Counted from the first letter of the stretch, positions 12,932 through 27,954 are shown. The stretch: 64,000 nt of DNA from Ziziphus jujuba (GCF_031755915.1 NC_083383.1:31537501-31601500), one strand, 5' to 3'. Numbers and translations are program-made. Notes: a model not told the origin generated them from the letters alone.

Positions 12932-15900
12932 CCATTGAGATATTTGGAGATTTGTTAATTGTGAAATGAAATATGAATGACATTTTACAAAAAAGGAAGT
13001 TTTCATATGGCAGCTGCATGTCTTATAAAAATAATCATGTTAGAAAAATCGTTAGAGGATTACTAAAGTGTTTGATTTTTTGTGGGAGTCCTGAATTTGA
13101 CTATTTTATCAATTGAAGCACTCTACTATTCTTTGATTATATATTCATTAATTCTGGTGGCATACATGTATTTCTTATTTGAAAAGCCTCATGCCTTGTA
13201 TATAATTGTTTATATATCTTTAATAAAACTTCGAACTTTAAACTAACTACAACTCGTATACAGGTTGAAGTCCCTTCTATTTTTATGCATTTTTTGTGTG
13301 TGCAAAACTATTAAAAATAAATTGGAAATCTCATTTTTCTCATAGTTTTTACATCTACATGAAAATTGATTCAAAATAGCAGTAGTATCATGTACGAAAA
13401 TTAAGAAAATAAAGTAAATTTCAAAACTTGTATATATGATGTTAAATGTTTTATCTGAGGCCTGTGTGATACCATCTAAATCCAACTTAGTGTGCATCAT
13501 CTTTTTTATACTTTGTTTTCTTTTTTAAAATCACAAAGCTCTATTTTCAAATGGATCTTCTTTGTTTTCCATAATTAAGCTAAAAAGAACCGAAATTGAT
13601 CGCAACCCATATGAAATTTCAAAACTTTATTTTCAAATTCAATTCACATCCATGTTCCTTTGATATTTCCCATGTTTGATTACGAAAAAACAAAGCTAAT
13701 TTGCCAAAAATAAATAAATAAATAAAATTTAGAAGTGACCCAAGAAAGTCAAGAACAAAACCCAAGATTAAAAAACAAACAGACAAACAAACGACGACAA
13801 TTAGATTTTTGTAAATTGAAACTTAAAAAAAAGTATTTCAATAGCTTGTTGATATCTATAAAAACTAAAAAAATTAAAAAAATTAAAAAAAAAAGAAAAG
13901 AAAAGAAAAAGTGGACTAGATCATTTTTTAAAAACAGAATATAGTATACAAAGAGAAAAAGAAAAAAATAAGCAAAGGTTTAGCAGAAGTAGTTAGTTAC
14001 AGGCTGAGACAGAGAGTGTGATGGAGTCTTTGAGGCGTATAACACCATCGCCATGTGGTAGATTGTGTCCCCCTTAAATGGAGCCCCAATCTCTAATTTG
14101 AGAAGAATGAAATTACCTAATTTAATCTTAGTTGATAAGCATGTGTGTGACACGTGATTATTTTATTATGTATTTTTAACAAAATAACTAACGGTGCAAG
14201 CTAAATGTAAGTTTGGGATGCAAATTGCCAAGAAAAAAAATTTAGGGTGTAATGTGTTAACTTCAATAAAATTTGGGATGATATCCCTTTAATATATATT
14301 ATATATAAACCTTGATGAGAAATTAATATTTAACTTACCAGTTAATAAGATGGTCTCTAATTATACCAAGCAACTGACATAGCTTAACTAAGCAATTTTT
14401 GCGGGATTCATAAAACTTGCAGAAGCAATTTTTGCAGGATTTATAAAACTTGCCAGTCGAATCCCTTAGCTTAGTGACCAATGATTCACACTTAGTTGGA
14501 TATAACATATTTAACTTTGTCTTTGAAAATTCCAAGAGAGGTGTCACCTTGTTCAAGGTCAATACAACTTCGCAGGTTTAATGTATTTTTCTTTTTCCCC
14601 TTTTCAGCACTTGAAGCTGGGTCAGTACTCTTTGAAATGCCATGGGACTGGTAGCCTTGTTTCTACCTCATTTTTTCCTTCGGAAGCAATATTCTCCTTC
14701 ATTGCAGATCTGGTACAAATATTAATCCAAAAGTTAACCAATTAAACCAACACACAAAACAAAATAGAGAGAAATTCGTAAACTATGAACTATTACATGT
14801 CTGAATTTAAGGATTTGCATGAAGTATTTCAACTACTTTCTTAAAAGAGGAGCGAGCTAGTTTAAAGCCGGTAGCATAGGGGAATGGACAATAGCGATAT
14901 TCCATGTGTCTGTATTTTTGAACATTAATATTTGATACGCAGGAGGTCTTAATTAATGCAATTTACATATCCTAATTCCGACTGAATGAGAGGGTTTTGA
15001 AAGGTGTTTTTTTTTTTTGTGGCTCGCAAGTGACTGTTTATGTTTTAGTTTCAATGTTTAAATCAATAAAATCGAAATTTTGTCAAATTCATATTATCAA
15101 TTGCAACTGAAATTTGGTACTTTTGGTCATCTGATGTTTTTTTGTGGTTTTTTCTGTTGCTCAATATATTGAAAACAAGAAAACACGGGATCCTAATTGA
15201 GGAAATTTTCATAACCTTGTAAAATGTGTATTCATTTAAAACAAAAGCATGAGATTTGTTAAATGGTTTTTTTTAGTACCATAGAATTATTTAATGGATC
15301 TAATTTGATCTAGAACTAAAGGTTCATTCCTATAGTCGCATATTAGCACTTGTATGCGGGTTAGACGATCTATATAAGCTAGGGTAAAAAACTTCTGTTT
15401 ATATTTGTATAAGTCTCCAAAATTTAATATATGTTTTTATTTTTTGGAGAAAAACCTTAATATATGTGAAAAATCCTTTGCATGGCTAATTTATTACATT
15501 ATATCTTTGGAAATTCTCTGTCTAGGTTGTACGTGCATAGAATGGATATATAGCTTTGAACTAAAAAGATAAGCTTTTGGTTGTATATATATTTCAAGCT
15601 AAAACATTACGAATTAAACGTAAGCACGTAGATCCCCAAAAAAAAAAAAAAAAATATGTGTGTGGCAATGGACATATATGTCAAATTATATATAGTATCG
15701 GTCACTTTCAGGGATTCTAGAGAACCTTCACTTTCAAAAAAATATCGGTCTCTTAATTGAAGCTCTAGCTGGCTACTTTCGAATTAAACATAACTGCATA
15801 AGGTGTGGAATCAACTATATATATATATACACACTTAAATGTCGAATTATAAATAATATATATATATATATATATATACACATAATATAAGGGTTGAAGA

Positions 15901-16964
15901 GAACCTTTACTTTAAAAAATATTGATCTCTCAATTGAAGCTCTAGCTAGCAGCTTCAAAACTACAAAGAACCAATTTGGAAAAGGTGCAGCAACAAAATT
16001 GGCAAACTAGACCAGGCAAACAGGCCGAGGTTAAGTACAACCTTTAATTGGTAATTTTTTAAAATTTCAAAAATTCTTATATCATGTGGAAGACTTGGTT
16101 TGGTTATGATGTACCACCAATGTTTTTCTTTTGCTAATTAATATACTAAATTTTTTCAGGAATTTTATTCCCAAAAAAGTAGGGAAAGTTTGCGACTTCA
16201 TTAATTGAGGTTATGTTGATACGTGTCATATTATGTTTGAAGTATTAATGAATTTATTCCGTAATTGTCAGCTTTTGGTAATCCAGCATGAGCTTGCATG
16301 CAAAATTGGGTTTCTAGAAGCAATAAAATCAAAGGCAGAGGTGATTTTAATTAGTGTTAATTTCAATCAATTAAATTTATCATATCACCAAATTTAATTA
16401 CTTGCCAAGCTGGGAGCTCTTTGCCGCCATATCTGTGACCTTCGGCATCAAGAAGCTTTGGCTAACATAATGGTTCCAAAATTAATCAAATATTGGCTTT
16501 AATTTAGGCTAACGTAATAGTTCCAAAAGTAACTCAAATATTGGCTTTAGTTTAGGCCAACATTTTTTTTTTTGGGGTCATTTGAATAGATTTGCTTTTG
16601 ATTAGTATATTTTTGCATACTAGTCGTAGTATATCCCTGCGGTGAGCTTTTGGGTGCCACTTGCATTGTGCATAAGATTTAAATTTATGTTGGATTTCAG
16701 GTGCTCGCTTTGTGTAAAAGCACCCTAACTATGTGTTCTTTATCTCAGTTATAGACATCTATTTTGCTTCTGCTTTTGTAAAAGCAACCTATCTTTGATA
16801 AATTTAGAACCTGCTAGCTTATTAAGTTTTACTATTATTAGATTCTTCAAATGTTGGATACATGAGTGCATGACTCTGTCATTTACATAGGTATCTAGGC
16901 ATAAATTCAATTATTTATTTTTATTCTTTTTTTTATTTCTTATGGGTTGCTGGTGATGATCTAG
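12932..16964. other. Intergenic AT-rich DNA, no gene recognised
   Basis: About 4 kb of AT-rich sequence contains poly-A and TA tracts, including TA repeats at about 15815-15880. A short internal repeat is visible: CTCTAGCT with flanking AATTGAAG occurs near 15755-15768 and 15935-15948. Open frames at 13243-13500, 13735-13944 and 14335-14562 show no family signal. The duplicated block starts at about 16965. Confidence 0.5.
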
Positions 16965-17715
16965 ATAAAGGGTAATTATCATTTTGTTTTTTTTTTATTT
17001 TTTATTTTGGACCAAGATGAAGGGTAGTTATCTACTTCGGTGACAAATTTTTAATTCTATATATTGTATTAGGGTAATAAATAAAAAATTATATGCATAA
17101 CTACCATATGTGTGATATTTAAAAAAAAAAACACTTGTATATGCATGATCCATATCACTACAAAAAGGGAGGGAAAAAAAAAAAAAAAACAAAACTGAGA
17201 GACACTACAATTCCAGCTACAAAAAAGTTGCTATATAGCTAAAGGGCTATTTTTATATCAAAGTGAGAAATTTGTAGCCAATCCCTTTAAATTTCTAAGA
17301 AACTCGCTACTAATAAGTCAAAAAAATAGAACCAACTTCCCCCCAAATGAAAGTTTGATTAAAAAATTCGATATTTTAAAACTTTTATATATAATATAAA
17401 CTAAAGAAACACCAAAATTGATTTAATTTAAAAAAAAAAAAATTGTTCCTTAACTCTCTCTCCCAATTATCTCTTTTCACATTTTACAAAAACAATAACA
17501 ATAATTATCCACTACTCGATCAGCTCGGGAACCAATGCCTGTATCTCAATTGCCTTCTATATAATTTGTTTGTTTCTTTTTTATTTATTTTTTCTATAGA
17601 ATTATTTATTTTTTTTTTATTTTTTTTTTAATTTTTTTGGAATTCTTATTCAAAATGAGTTTATTTGTATTTTTAGTTGGCGGTGGAATCGACGATCATG
17701 GATAATACCTCTTTC

Positions 17716-20700
17716 CCGTAGCCGATGCTTTCTTGGTCCCAGATTCCTTTGCGACACCATCAAGAAGCCCTTCTGTAAGTATGTCTACTTTTCTCCGTCT
17801 GTTTGCTTGCTTGGAAATGTTTGAGAAAATTATTACCGCTTTCTTAATTTTTGATATGTTAGATTTACCAACGTTTCAATTTCTTGGGTTTTGGGATGTC
17901 AACTTGGGGGAACTGGAGCTGAATTTACTGTTTCCATTATAACAGGAATTTTTACTTAAAAAAAAAAAAAAAATTGTCCCAGCAACCAAACAGGAATTGC
18001 CTTCCAAATCATGCCTGGGGTTTGGAAATTGAGGATATGGGTTCTTGACTATTTACATTTTAAATCTGACTTTGATGCAAGGACTAAGGCTCTATAGTTC
18101 ATTGAATAGAGGATTGATGTAATTGGAATTTGAAATTGGTTGGGAACTAGATTTTACCTTGCAATTGGAAATTTTTGCTTTTCACCCATATTGATGTTTT
18201 GGATATTTGTTAAACTTTGGATTATAGGCATACTGGGAGCTTGCCCATTCAGCAAGAGCAGCATTTACAGGATTGGTTTCTCTTGCTTTTCCATAGGCTT
18301 TCTCGTGATCTGCATTTTTCCAAACTTGCTTTTAGTTCCCAATTGTCACATTTAATAAGCTATGAGATGCTCTCTTTCTACTTCTACACCACTCTACCAT
18401 AGAAACATACTGTAGCCAAAGATGCTTCCAGTTTACATGTTTCTAAAATCTGTAAAATGTTAGTTTATTAGTTACACATTATTTCTTTATATATATTTTT
18501 ATACGCTATATTTCACAGATTTCTAGAATCCAGTCTCTGATTGGGCAAACAGGAAGAAGGTGGGTTATGGGTGTGATATCTCAATTGGAGGATGGACACT
18601 TTTTACTTGAAAGCGTAGCTGCTTCAGTAGAGATTTTCTAACATGATATCTTTACACAATGTTTTCATCATTTAAAGAACTATTTCACTGCTTTGAAAGA
18701 TTAGATTTAGACTCATAGATATACTTTTGAGTTATATATATTTCTCATTCATGTTAAAAATCCATCTTAATATATTAAGGTAGATAAAAATAGATCCCTG
18801 ATTTTGATGGGACAGTGGCTTGTGAATGCTTTCCATTTCTTAGCTGAAATATGGATTCTTAAATGCTTAAAATTGGGAATTAACTATGTTTCAAATTGGA
18901 GATAATAGATCTAAAATGGACATAATTGATCATAAGTTTCTTTGACAAGCAGTAGAAGATGACTACTGGAATTTTTTCTGGAGAGCACCATAGTTGTTGC
19001 AGAGGGCGAAATGCATGTAGAGGGTATATTCCAGGTTGGCATTATATATATTCTAAAAGCTTCTGTACGTATATTTGATATTTTTATATTTGCAAAATCT
19101 TTTGTTTTTATCTTTTTCTAGATGAATTTTGGCTGTATCATTAATTTTTGTCTTCTATTGCTTGCTTCAGTGTTTACAATATCATTATACTCACAATCTC
19201 ATGATATAATTGAGAGTTGTAGATGACTAGGAAATTTCTGCAAATGATTATAGACTGTTGAAATGTACTCGAAACATTCAACAAGCCTGCAGCCCGGAAC
19301 TTGATCAATCTAATCCCATTTTGTACTGATAAGGAGACCAATCTCCATCTTGGTTCCAGCAGGATAGATCTCTTTTGTCACTTTCAATCCATTTTGTACT
19401 GATATATTTGGTTGTATCTGAATCTTGGTCGATGCTGATGATTAAAAAGGAACCTAATAATCTCTACCTTTTTCTGTCAGGCATGCTTTAGAAACTACAT
19501 GTCATAGATTTTGGGTGTGTAGCATACTTTCTAAGTGTTTGGATAATAGATCAACAAAAATTCTTCTTTTTTCTTAAAATCTTATTTTTGTTTGCCATAA
19601 TTTTTTCTTGTTTTTTAATTTGTTAGGATATGTAAAAGGATAAAGTTCCATTCCTTTGTACCTCCTCTCTCTTTTTCCCATGCAAACTTTCCAACTTCTC
19701 TAACTATTGGTTGTAATGTAACACTTCCAACAAACTTCTATATTTAATTTTTCCAACAAGTCTCATCGTGCATTTGCTTGCTAACTCCTCCAACTCCAGT
19801 GATGATAAAGGAAAAGTTATTCAGAATATATATACGAAATAATTAAAATTAGATAAGGTTGAGTTTCTGGGATGTGCTAATTCTTTTTTTGTAAAGAAGG
19901 TTATTACCTGTGGATTTCTTCCACTGGAGGACAGAGAGAAGTCACTCAAGGTGCTTGTTGGATATGGCTCTTTTGGTGGTTGTATACTAACAAAAGAGTA
20001 GACTGTATCCTATCAATTATTTACTGACATTCAGCACAGTTAAAACGTCAGTAATTCATTTTCTGGAGATATTTGAACTTATTGAATACTATTTGCTGAT
20101 GCTTCCTATACACTTATCATAGCTTAGACTTGCGGGTTTGGAAAAGAAAGCATTTAATGATATGTTGTCATATTCTCTGATGTGTGGCTAGACAATGAAG
20201 AGGTGATTCATTTCAGATTCCTTCCATCTTCCAGTAATTTTTTTTCTCGGGAGTAGTCCTGCTGCCTGCGTAACTCAGATGCTGTTCTTTCTATAGAGAA
20301 GGCTTTCTTGGTGTTTTTTAGAATGGACGAGGTGGTTCCTTGTTTGTGTGTTCATGGGGAATTTTTGTTCCCACCTGTGCAACCTTTAATTTCACTCTTT
20401 CTTTAATTTCACTCTTTTTCAAGTCTCAGGTGAGCAAGACATTGAATATCTCTAGCATATTTTTAATTGATCTCTTAATGATATTTTCGTTGTTCCATAT
20501 ACAAAAACAATAGTAATCAACCTGGTTGTGTAGATCACAATTTGGCAAGCTTGGCCAAATGATCGGAAACCATCCATGGCCGAAAGAGCGACAGTTTCTA
20601 TTTGTCCCATGACCTGATGATGCAGGTATAGTGCAAGCAGTGCAACAACAAACAACTTTTGTATTTGCATATTAGTAAGGCATACTGTATGACTTTCTGC

Positions 20701-21780
20701 TTTTTGACAATTTCAGGTCCATCAATAGTTCTAGCGAGCTGTACTTTACCATAGTATTTGACTGAAAAGCTTCAAAATTCAATTCCAAATGCCATATTTT
20801 AAGTAATCTGTGCATACTATTTCATTCATTTTGCAGCTACAAAATACATAAATTAGGAGTTCGGTATTCCAAATGATAATCTACGTCTTAACTATCCATT
20901 TCTATATAAAACTGACATGATATAACCTTCAAGGACCATTGAAAATAAAATAAAAAATGGTAAATGGAAATATTGCTTTTTTGTCACTGTTGAAGGCAGG
21001 GACATTGTTTATTGATGTTTCTTTAGTTGTCATATTGGATTAGTGTCCTACATATTGCAGAATCAAGTTCTACACCCAGTAACTTGCATTTTTTTTGTCA
21101 AGATCTACTGTATAGAATGCGCCGTTCATGTTTTGTGCCCCACTCTACATAAGAAACTGATGATTCTTTTAAACGAGGCAGTCTTTCTTCCACTTTTTCC
21201 TCAAATTTATGTATCTTGTTGACCGATCTTATAGCTTATGCGTAGTAGCCTATGAAGCTAAAGGAATTCAATTTTCTGTTGCAGCTTGTTGCTACCATAA
21301 TCTATCAAAGTCATTTTTTTCCGACTTCCTCTCTCACTGCAACTCATTATCTGGAACTATGATCACTCTCTTTATCTTTATCCAACTCCACATACAGTAT
21401 TATTGATGTTCATTTTCTTATTTCATATATTCTTTTAGCGTTGTCTTGAATGCAATATTTTCACCATTGGGACATCCCTTCTTTTCAGTAGCTAATAATA
21501 TAATGCTCTTCGGTGACTTGGAATAAGATAAAATGTCTTTCTACAAGATACTATGTTTACTATTTGTTGAGTTAAGAGGATAGATTCCACCATTGTTGCA
21601 TTTGATAGAAATGAATTAAAGATTGTTTTTATACTGCCTTGGTGTGCAGATATTTTTTTGGGGATAGAACTAAGCAGAAGCAGAACTGCAGAAGGCATTC
21701 AAGTACAGCGGAATACCTGTTTCAATCCTGGTTCCTTCTCAAGCGATAATACCTTTGTGGCATAAGGATCAGAAAGTGAC
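17716..21780 (+). pseudogene. DPB2: DNA polymerase epsilon subunit B (DPB2/POLE2) pseudogene, copy 2
   Basis: This is a relic of the regulatory B subunit of replicative DNA polymerase epsilon. Exon-like pieces occur in family order: about 17716-17775 (DAFLVP), 18229-18370 (HTGSLP then RLSRD), 18519-18640 (IQSLIGQTGRRWVMGVISQL), 18970-19034 (STIVVAEGEMHVEGIFQ), 19906-20004 (TCGFLPLEDREKSLKVLVGY), 20125-20203, 20330-20430 (MGNFCSHLCNL), 20534-20626 (QFGKLGQMIGNHP), 20716-20806 (IPNAIF), 21058-21178, 21285-21405 (IIWNYDHSLYLYPTPHT in a degraded frame) and 21650-21765 (FNPGSFSSDNTFVA). It is dead: stops at 19999-20001, 20387-20389 and 20610-20612, and a frameshift near 20165. The C-terminal end is not recognisable. 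The intron-bearing layout means it arose by DNA duplication, not by retrocopying. Confidence 0.88.
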
Positions 21781-22388
21781 TTGACACAGCTAAAAAGATT
21801 TTTCTTATTGTTCTTTGCCTGCTGTGACTGTCTTGACAGCATAAGCTTCTAGAATTATTTCTTCACTATATTGTTTAGCAGGTTCATGTCGTCTTGTGCA
21901 TAAAGCTAATAAGGATCTGGGGCTCACCTTATTACTGATGATGGAATTTCCAGGACCGCTGCTCTAATGTTTGCTTGCAAGCTTGAAAATGCATTGCGTT
22001 AACATTATTGATGTCCCTTTTTTTTTTTTTTTTTTGGCTAAATAACATTATTGATTTCTTAGATGTTGCTATTTTTGCTTGGGATATGCATCTTTTACAG
22101 CTCAATCTTCATATTTTGCTTATTTGGTTTTTCATGTTGTAGGGGAGGCTCCGTGAAGACAATTTAGTTGTAACAGTTTTGGAGGCTCCATTGAGACAAT
22201 TTAGTTTTATTATACATAGGTGTTATTTATTTTAGGCTAGGGGTTTGAGAATTGCAAATATAATACAATTGTATTTTACTTACTATTGTAAAAACTTTTT
22301 TTTTTCTTTAAATATTAATGCAATGGTATGAGAATTATTTTATGTTTACCTGTTAGAATGGTACTATAATATATATATATATATATTA

Positions 22389-22442
22389 GATATATATGGA
22401 GTATAAATAACATCTGATATATATGGAGTATAAATAACATCT
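22389..22442. repeat. 27-bp tandem duplication at the end of part A copy 2
   Basis: Two adjacent copies of a 27-bp unit carrying GGAGTATAAATAACATCT lie at 22389-22415 and 22416-22442. The matching place in copy 3 has a different, 60-bp duplication. Confidence 0.8.
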
Positions 22443-24180
22443 GGGTAATCACAATTTGCATTTTATATGACCTATATATACGAAAATGGAAAATCTTCAT
22501 ACATTATTTAGCTACAAAATTTCTTTGTGGCTAAAAGACAGAGTAAGGTTTAAGTAGAAAATCCATTTGTAAATGTTGACTAATTGTCCCAAAAGCAATT
22601 TGTAGCCATGGCGAATACGGCCAAAATTCTAAAATTTTATAACCGATGACAAATAATGACCGGTGCCGGCTCCAGGCGAGGCAAAAATATTATTATTATT
22701 ATTATTATTATTTTGTAACAATGTACAAAACAATAATTAAAGTTAAAAAAAAGAAAAAGGTTAAAACATATCTTTTATAAAATAGAAAAATTTCATCTAC
22801 ACCTCAAAGTTTAAAAACTCATCACGTACACTTATGAAGTTTTAGAAAATTATCATGTACCATCTTAGAGTTTTAAGTAAATGATTTATGAAAATTTTAT
22901 TTAAACTTTAATTTCAAAATAAATATAAAAAACTTTATGCTATATAATCTTTTTATATAATAATATATATTAGAAAATGTAATATTCACCAAAAAAAGAA
23001 AGAAAAAGAAAATGTGATTTATTTATTGTTTTTAATTATATTGTTTCTCGAAACCTCACTTAAGCACATAATATAATTTTTTTTTTTTTTAATAACTGTC
23101 AAGAATTACCTATCACGATTCTACAGCTACGACATAAGTACAAGTAAATTTTATAGCTAAAAAGCTAAAAGCTAACAAAAAAAAAAAAAAAGTTAATTTG
23201 CTAAAAAGAGGGCTTGTGGCTGATGTTAATTTTTATTTTATATTTTATTTATCTTTTGTAATCATTTGAATCATATACATATTAGTTGCATATATCTCCC
23301 TCACTTCATGAAACTCACTGTATAATTTTTGATACTACGCCACACCCTTAATATTTTAAATGCCTTAGTTTTTAATTTATTTACTTAATTTATATTTTTT
23401 TAATTTTTATTTATATAATTTTTTGTTTCCAGGAATCGTCTTCTCAACCGCTAGCTATGCAAAAGAAATATAATTTATTTTTAATCTTTAAATAATTATG
23501 TGCAAATATTTGTATATATATATATATATATATATATTTGTTTGAGCAAAGATACTTGTGCATTTAGGTATGCATATAATGGGTTCAAAGATGAAAGAGG
23601 CAAATTAAACGAATTAATTGGAAACTAATAATCAACCAAAGTGGTTTTGATTTAACTATATCTATCAGTAGCCTTTTTTTATTTGACTATTTATCTACGT
23701 CAGTCATATCTATATATATGTATATATATATATATATAATATTTTGAAATAAATATTGAATTATACTAAGAACCATGAAATACACATCAGCTTGGATTAG
23801 GGATGTTAGATCATACAATTCAAGTCACCACCACATGGATTTCTTCTTTAATTAGAAGGTCTCTATCCAGTTTGTTAGCTTGGAAGGAAAATGTACTGAG
23901 GAAAATTTTGAAACCAAATTGCTAGAGAAACAATAATTATACTTGCTTGCTAATTAGTAATTAAGTATCACTTAAGAACTAAAAAGTTGGGAAAAGATTT
24001 TATTTAATAACAGGGCTGTCTGAATCACAATAATGTTGCAATGCTCAATAATATATAATATAAAGCAAAACAAAGAACATATATTTTTGTTGCAGTACTT
24101 AGTACGCACATCTTTAATTTACTTTAAATTACAATTTAGGTTTTGCTTCATGTAGAAGTACATTGATTGATGGATAAATT

Positions 24181-26674
24181 AAGATTAAATTTGTTATGCT
24201 CTTCTTTAACCCTTCACCTCCCCCCCCCCCCCCCCCCTTTTCTAAGATTATTACTTTTTTATCTTTTCATCTTAGTAATATATTATATTATTTTTGAAAT
24301 TATGATCTAAAACTTACTTCGTTTTCATGCTACATAAAAGGTACCAAGAAAAAAAATATATATAAACCCAATAACTACTTTTATCCACTAGAAAATAAAG
24401 AACAAAAAATATATTTTAATTGTTTTAATTTTAATTATGGTTAACCTCGTTGAATTAATAGAATAATAATAGTAAAATCACCAAATTTGTTTATGGGATT
24501 TAAAATGTGGAATCAAGGTTCCGCCACATGGCGGACAAAAAGATCCATTACATTTATTTTGATGTTCCTATTCTGTTGTGCATATTATATGTATATATCT
24601 ACATATATATAAATATATACATATGATCGTTTTGATTTGATCTTTGAAAACCATCATTCAAATCATAAGCTATATTATAGTGTGCACTGAATTGGACTCA
24701 CTCTTTCATGCACGAGTTTGTTCCTTCCCTTCCAAGTTTCCAACACATAGAGAGAACAAAGAATTCTCATTAAAACTTCGATTCAGCTTATCACCGTATC
24801 TTTATCTACACCACCAGCATGCTCTGGCATTTTCAGAAACTAATCCATTGGAGACGACAAAAAATTCTCATTAATCGTTTAAAACTTCAATTCGATCAGC
24901 TGACTCCTCTCGAACCAAACCGTTCTCATCCATGCGTAGTTGCCAATTAGACCATCCACACGCAATCATCATGCATTGGCATCCCAAAAAATCTGAAGCC
25001 ATAAAAGAACATGTTGGAAAGCCATCTCATTTGAGAAAGTTCTGATTCTCATCCTCAAAAAACCAGAAAATGGCCATTAGAGAATCATGGCCCACATTCT
25101 TCCAGTACCTTTTGAATATATATATATATATATATATGTATGCGCTTCTCACATAAACAGCAAACATACAACTCCATTTTCCAATTCTTTATAAATTCCT
25201 TTCTACACTCATATACCTTTATGTTTTTTTTTTTGTTTTTTTAAAAAAACCCATTGTCGTTTTCTTTATAATTTTAATTCATTATCGTTTTCTTTATAAT
25301 TTTAATTCATTCTCTTAAATTTAATTTAAATAACTGTACATGTAGAATTTATTTTTTTAAAAAAATTATAATTCAAAAGAAAATCTAAAAATAATCTATT
25401 ATGATATAAAAAAAATATTTTGATGACTCATAACCATTTTAGAACTTCTCATAAAAAATTCTGAAAATAATCTTTTAAATAATAAAATTAAACTAAAACA
25501 AAATATTTAATGACTTATTATAAATTTTAAAACAAGACAAGTAAAAAATTTTTATTAAAAAAAATCCAAAAACAAAAACAGCTTGAGATTTTATTTTGGA
25601 AAATAACCAATAGCATTTAAATTTACTAATATTATCATAATTAAAAGTAAAGATTAAGAGAGAACGATGAGGGGAAAACAAAATTTCTTAGGCTGTAAGA
25701 ACATAACAAAACCAACTGGAGGTTCAGCCTGCACTCCCACACTCAACTTTGCCTTTCTGCCATATCAAATTTGTCTTACATCAATTAAACCAAATAGTAG
25801 CTTTACTCTAATAGACATCTTTTTCTATTTTTTCTATTTTTTGCTAAGCTTTAGTGCATATTTAGAAGAGTGTCTTTTTTTTTTTTTTGAATTAAAAGCT
25901 TTATTTGAAGGCCAAAAATTCTTTTGTTAAAAAATAAAAATATTTGGTAAAAATCAATAAGTACTTGTTGACAAAAAAAAAAAAAACAAATACAAAAAAA
26001 AAAAAAAACAGTTTTCTAAAACTATTTTGGAGAAGTTGTAATTTAATGTTTTTTTGAAAAAGCTCATTTTTTTTAGCTTATATAGAAACTTAATGAGCAT
26101 TTAATACAACTATTTTAATTTATATGGAAACTCATTGAGTATTTAATACTGTTTTTTTATTTACAACCAAACATTTATTAATTTTTTAATAATAGCTCTT
26201 TTTAAAAAAAAATCTATTGTACAAAACTCTTCAAATTAAAATTCTATTTTCATTAGCTATATCAAACGAACCCTTAGTACTAGTCCGACAAAGAGAGATT
26301 CCTAATTTTTTTATTTTAGCATCTTCCATTTGTAATATAATATTATAGTCCGTCTACTCTATTTTCTTGTATAACAGTTAATCATTATCCAAATAAACCA
26401 AAAATCATCAATTCTTTTTTTTTTTGAATGAAAAATAATCAATTGGACCAATCTTCTTTCAAGATGATTGACTCCTATTTGCATATTCTCAAGATTCTAC
26501 TTTATTATTTGATATATCCAGCAAGTACATAAATAAATTCGGCGATTGCATTTGATATTTTTCTTATTTTTTCTTCGGTAGAAGCAACATCTTTTTAGTG
26601 AAATATATAACTTTCTAAAATCTATAAGAAATTACATTTCCCACATATTATTATTATTATTACTAGGTGATCTA

Positions 26675-26711
<37 letters not shown>

Positions 26712-26877
26712 TTTTGTACTTTTTGCACAAATGAATGTTTTTGGAAATTTTTCTAAGAAAAATATATGAGAATATATGTATATATATGTGGATATAAAAA
26801 GTGTAAATAACATATTTACAAATGAGCAAAAATAAATTAAAGAAAATTCAACCTGTATGTCCTTAATAGTAGATCTG
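24181..26877. repeat. Part B, copy 2, of the large duplicated block (non-coding)
   Basis: This copy is a near-identical match to 1-2868. It lacks the 958-1123 MITE, has a C-tract at 24220-24237 and longer ATT repeats at 26646-26711. Like copy 1 it loses similarity straight after AGTAGATCTG. The frames at 24644-24874 and 25667-25930 repeat those in copy 1 and are not convincing genes. Confidence 0.9.
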
Positions 26878-27954
26878 CTTGTTGAAAATTAGTTCAAGAC
26901 CTGTGTAGTACCACAGTATCTTTAAGATTATTTTCGTCTTACCAGTGCAGGTATTTTCTGACGGTCGTTTCGCAGGATATAATGGATTTTTGAAATTTTC
27001 AGACGTAGGACCACCATAGCTTTCCTTTTGAACTTTCGATGCACCTTTCCTTTACAATGCTACTGGACAAAAAATGCAGAAAATATTATTTTCTCTCTAT
27101 TTTTCCAAAACCATGTGAGGGAGAAGAAGGAATCATCAAAATTCACCCCCAAAAAAAAAAAAAAATTCTTTATTTCCTTCTATTTCTCTTTCCTTATTCT
27201 AAAACCCCAAAACGGAAAACAATTAAAAGCCTATTAATGTCATTAGGGCCCAAATCATTCACATTACAATTTTCATTATAAGCATTTCATATTTCATATT
27301 TTCTTTTTTTTTTTGTTTCACCTCGTAGTTAAAAAATTAGTTAACCTATATATTTGACTAAAATTATATTTTGACCTTTCAACTTATTTCTTATAGACAT
27401 ATAATTCATTAATTATTTTTGTATTCAAATAAAAGTGGCTAAATGTTGTACAAAAGTTCTTTTGTGAAAAAAAAAAAAAAAAGATGGGAAAAATCAGATC
27501 CATCCATGACTAACAAAAGGTTGTGAGTTGGGATCTTTTTTAGGGAGTTGTGGCAATTTGGTAGTCCGAGATATTTGGTGCTCCGTGAAATTAGGCATGG
27601 TGGTACAAGTCCATGTTTTGTTGATAATTTCCTTCTTGAGTCATACATTCTTTATCTTTTTTATGTTGGTATCGAAAAGCTATATATATATATATATATA
27701 TATTTTCTTAAAACATAGTTCGGGAAATATTATATCAAATTATCTGTTACATTATCAATCGTACAAGATTCGATCATATTTTGTGGTATGATAGTATTTT
27801 GCCCGCTTTATGGCTTTTTCATAAAAAAATTGTCAAATGTATTTTTATAAAAAAATAAAATAAAATCATAGTACAACATGAAAAGGGCATTGTTGTCTTC
27901 TTCTATAGTCATATATACTTTTTTATTTTATTTTTTATTTTGGGTTAACTATTG
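26878..27954. repeat. Older duplicated intergenic segment
   Basis: The part 27270-27900 resembles 30000-30520, and partly 29226-29480. Shared landmarks are TTTGACTAAAAT, CAACTTATTT, a GGTACAAGTCCAT/TGTACAAGTCCAT segment and a TA repeat. Divergence is much greater than between the A or B parts. No gene is recognised. Confidence 0.6.

Larger units (their letters stand above)
16965..24180 (+). repeat. Part A, copy 2, of the large duplicated block
   Basis: The block matches 55128-62258 nearly continuously, with small indels and substitutions. It contains the DPB2-like pseudogene and its AT-rich flanks, TA repeats near 23515-23537 and 23713-23738, and ends exactly where part B copy 2 starts. Subterminal motifs such as GCTACAAA and TTTGTAGCC at 17215-17280 and 22505-22610 may belong to an older DNA transposon inside the block, but I could not define its ends. 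Confidence 0.9.

Noticed and set aside
20452..20670. Minus-strand 72-codon frame conserved at 58470-58688, with a signal-peptide-like start
   Set aside because: It is the antisense of the DPB2 exon reading QFGKLGQMIGNHP and its flanks. Similarity between copies follows from the block duplication, and the differences include many amino-acid changes, so there is no sign of selection.
17155..22690. CACTA element spanning the polymerase relic, suggested by CACTACAA at 17157 and 17204 and TTTGTAGCC motifs
   Set aside because: The CACTACAA starts are absent from copy 3 and no matching inverted end was found near 22690, so boundaries cannot be supported.
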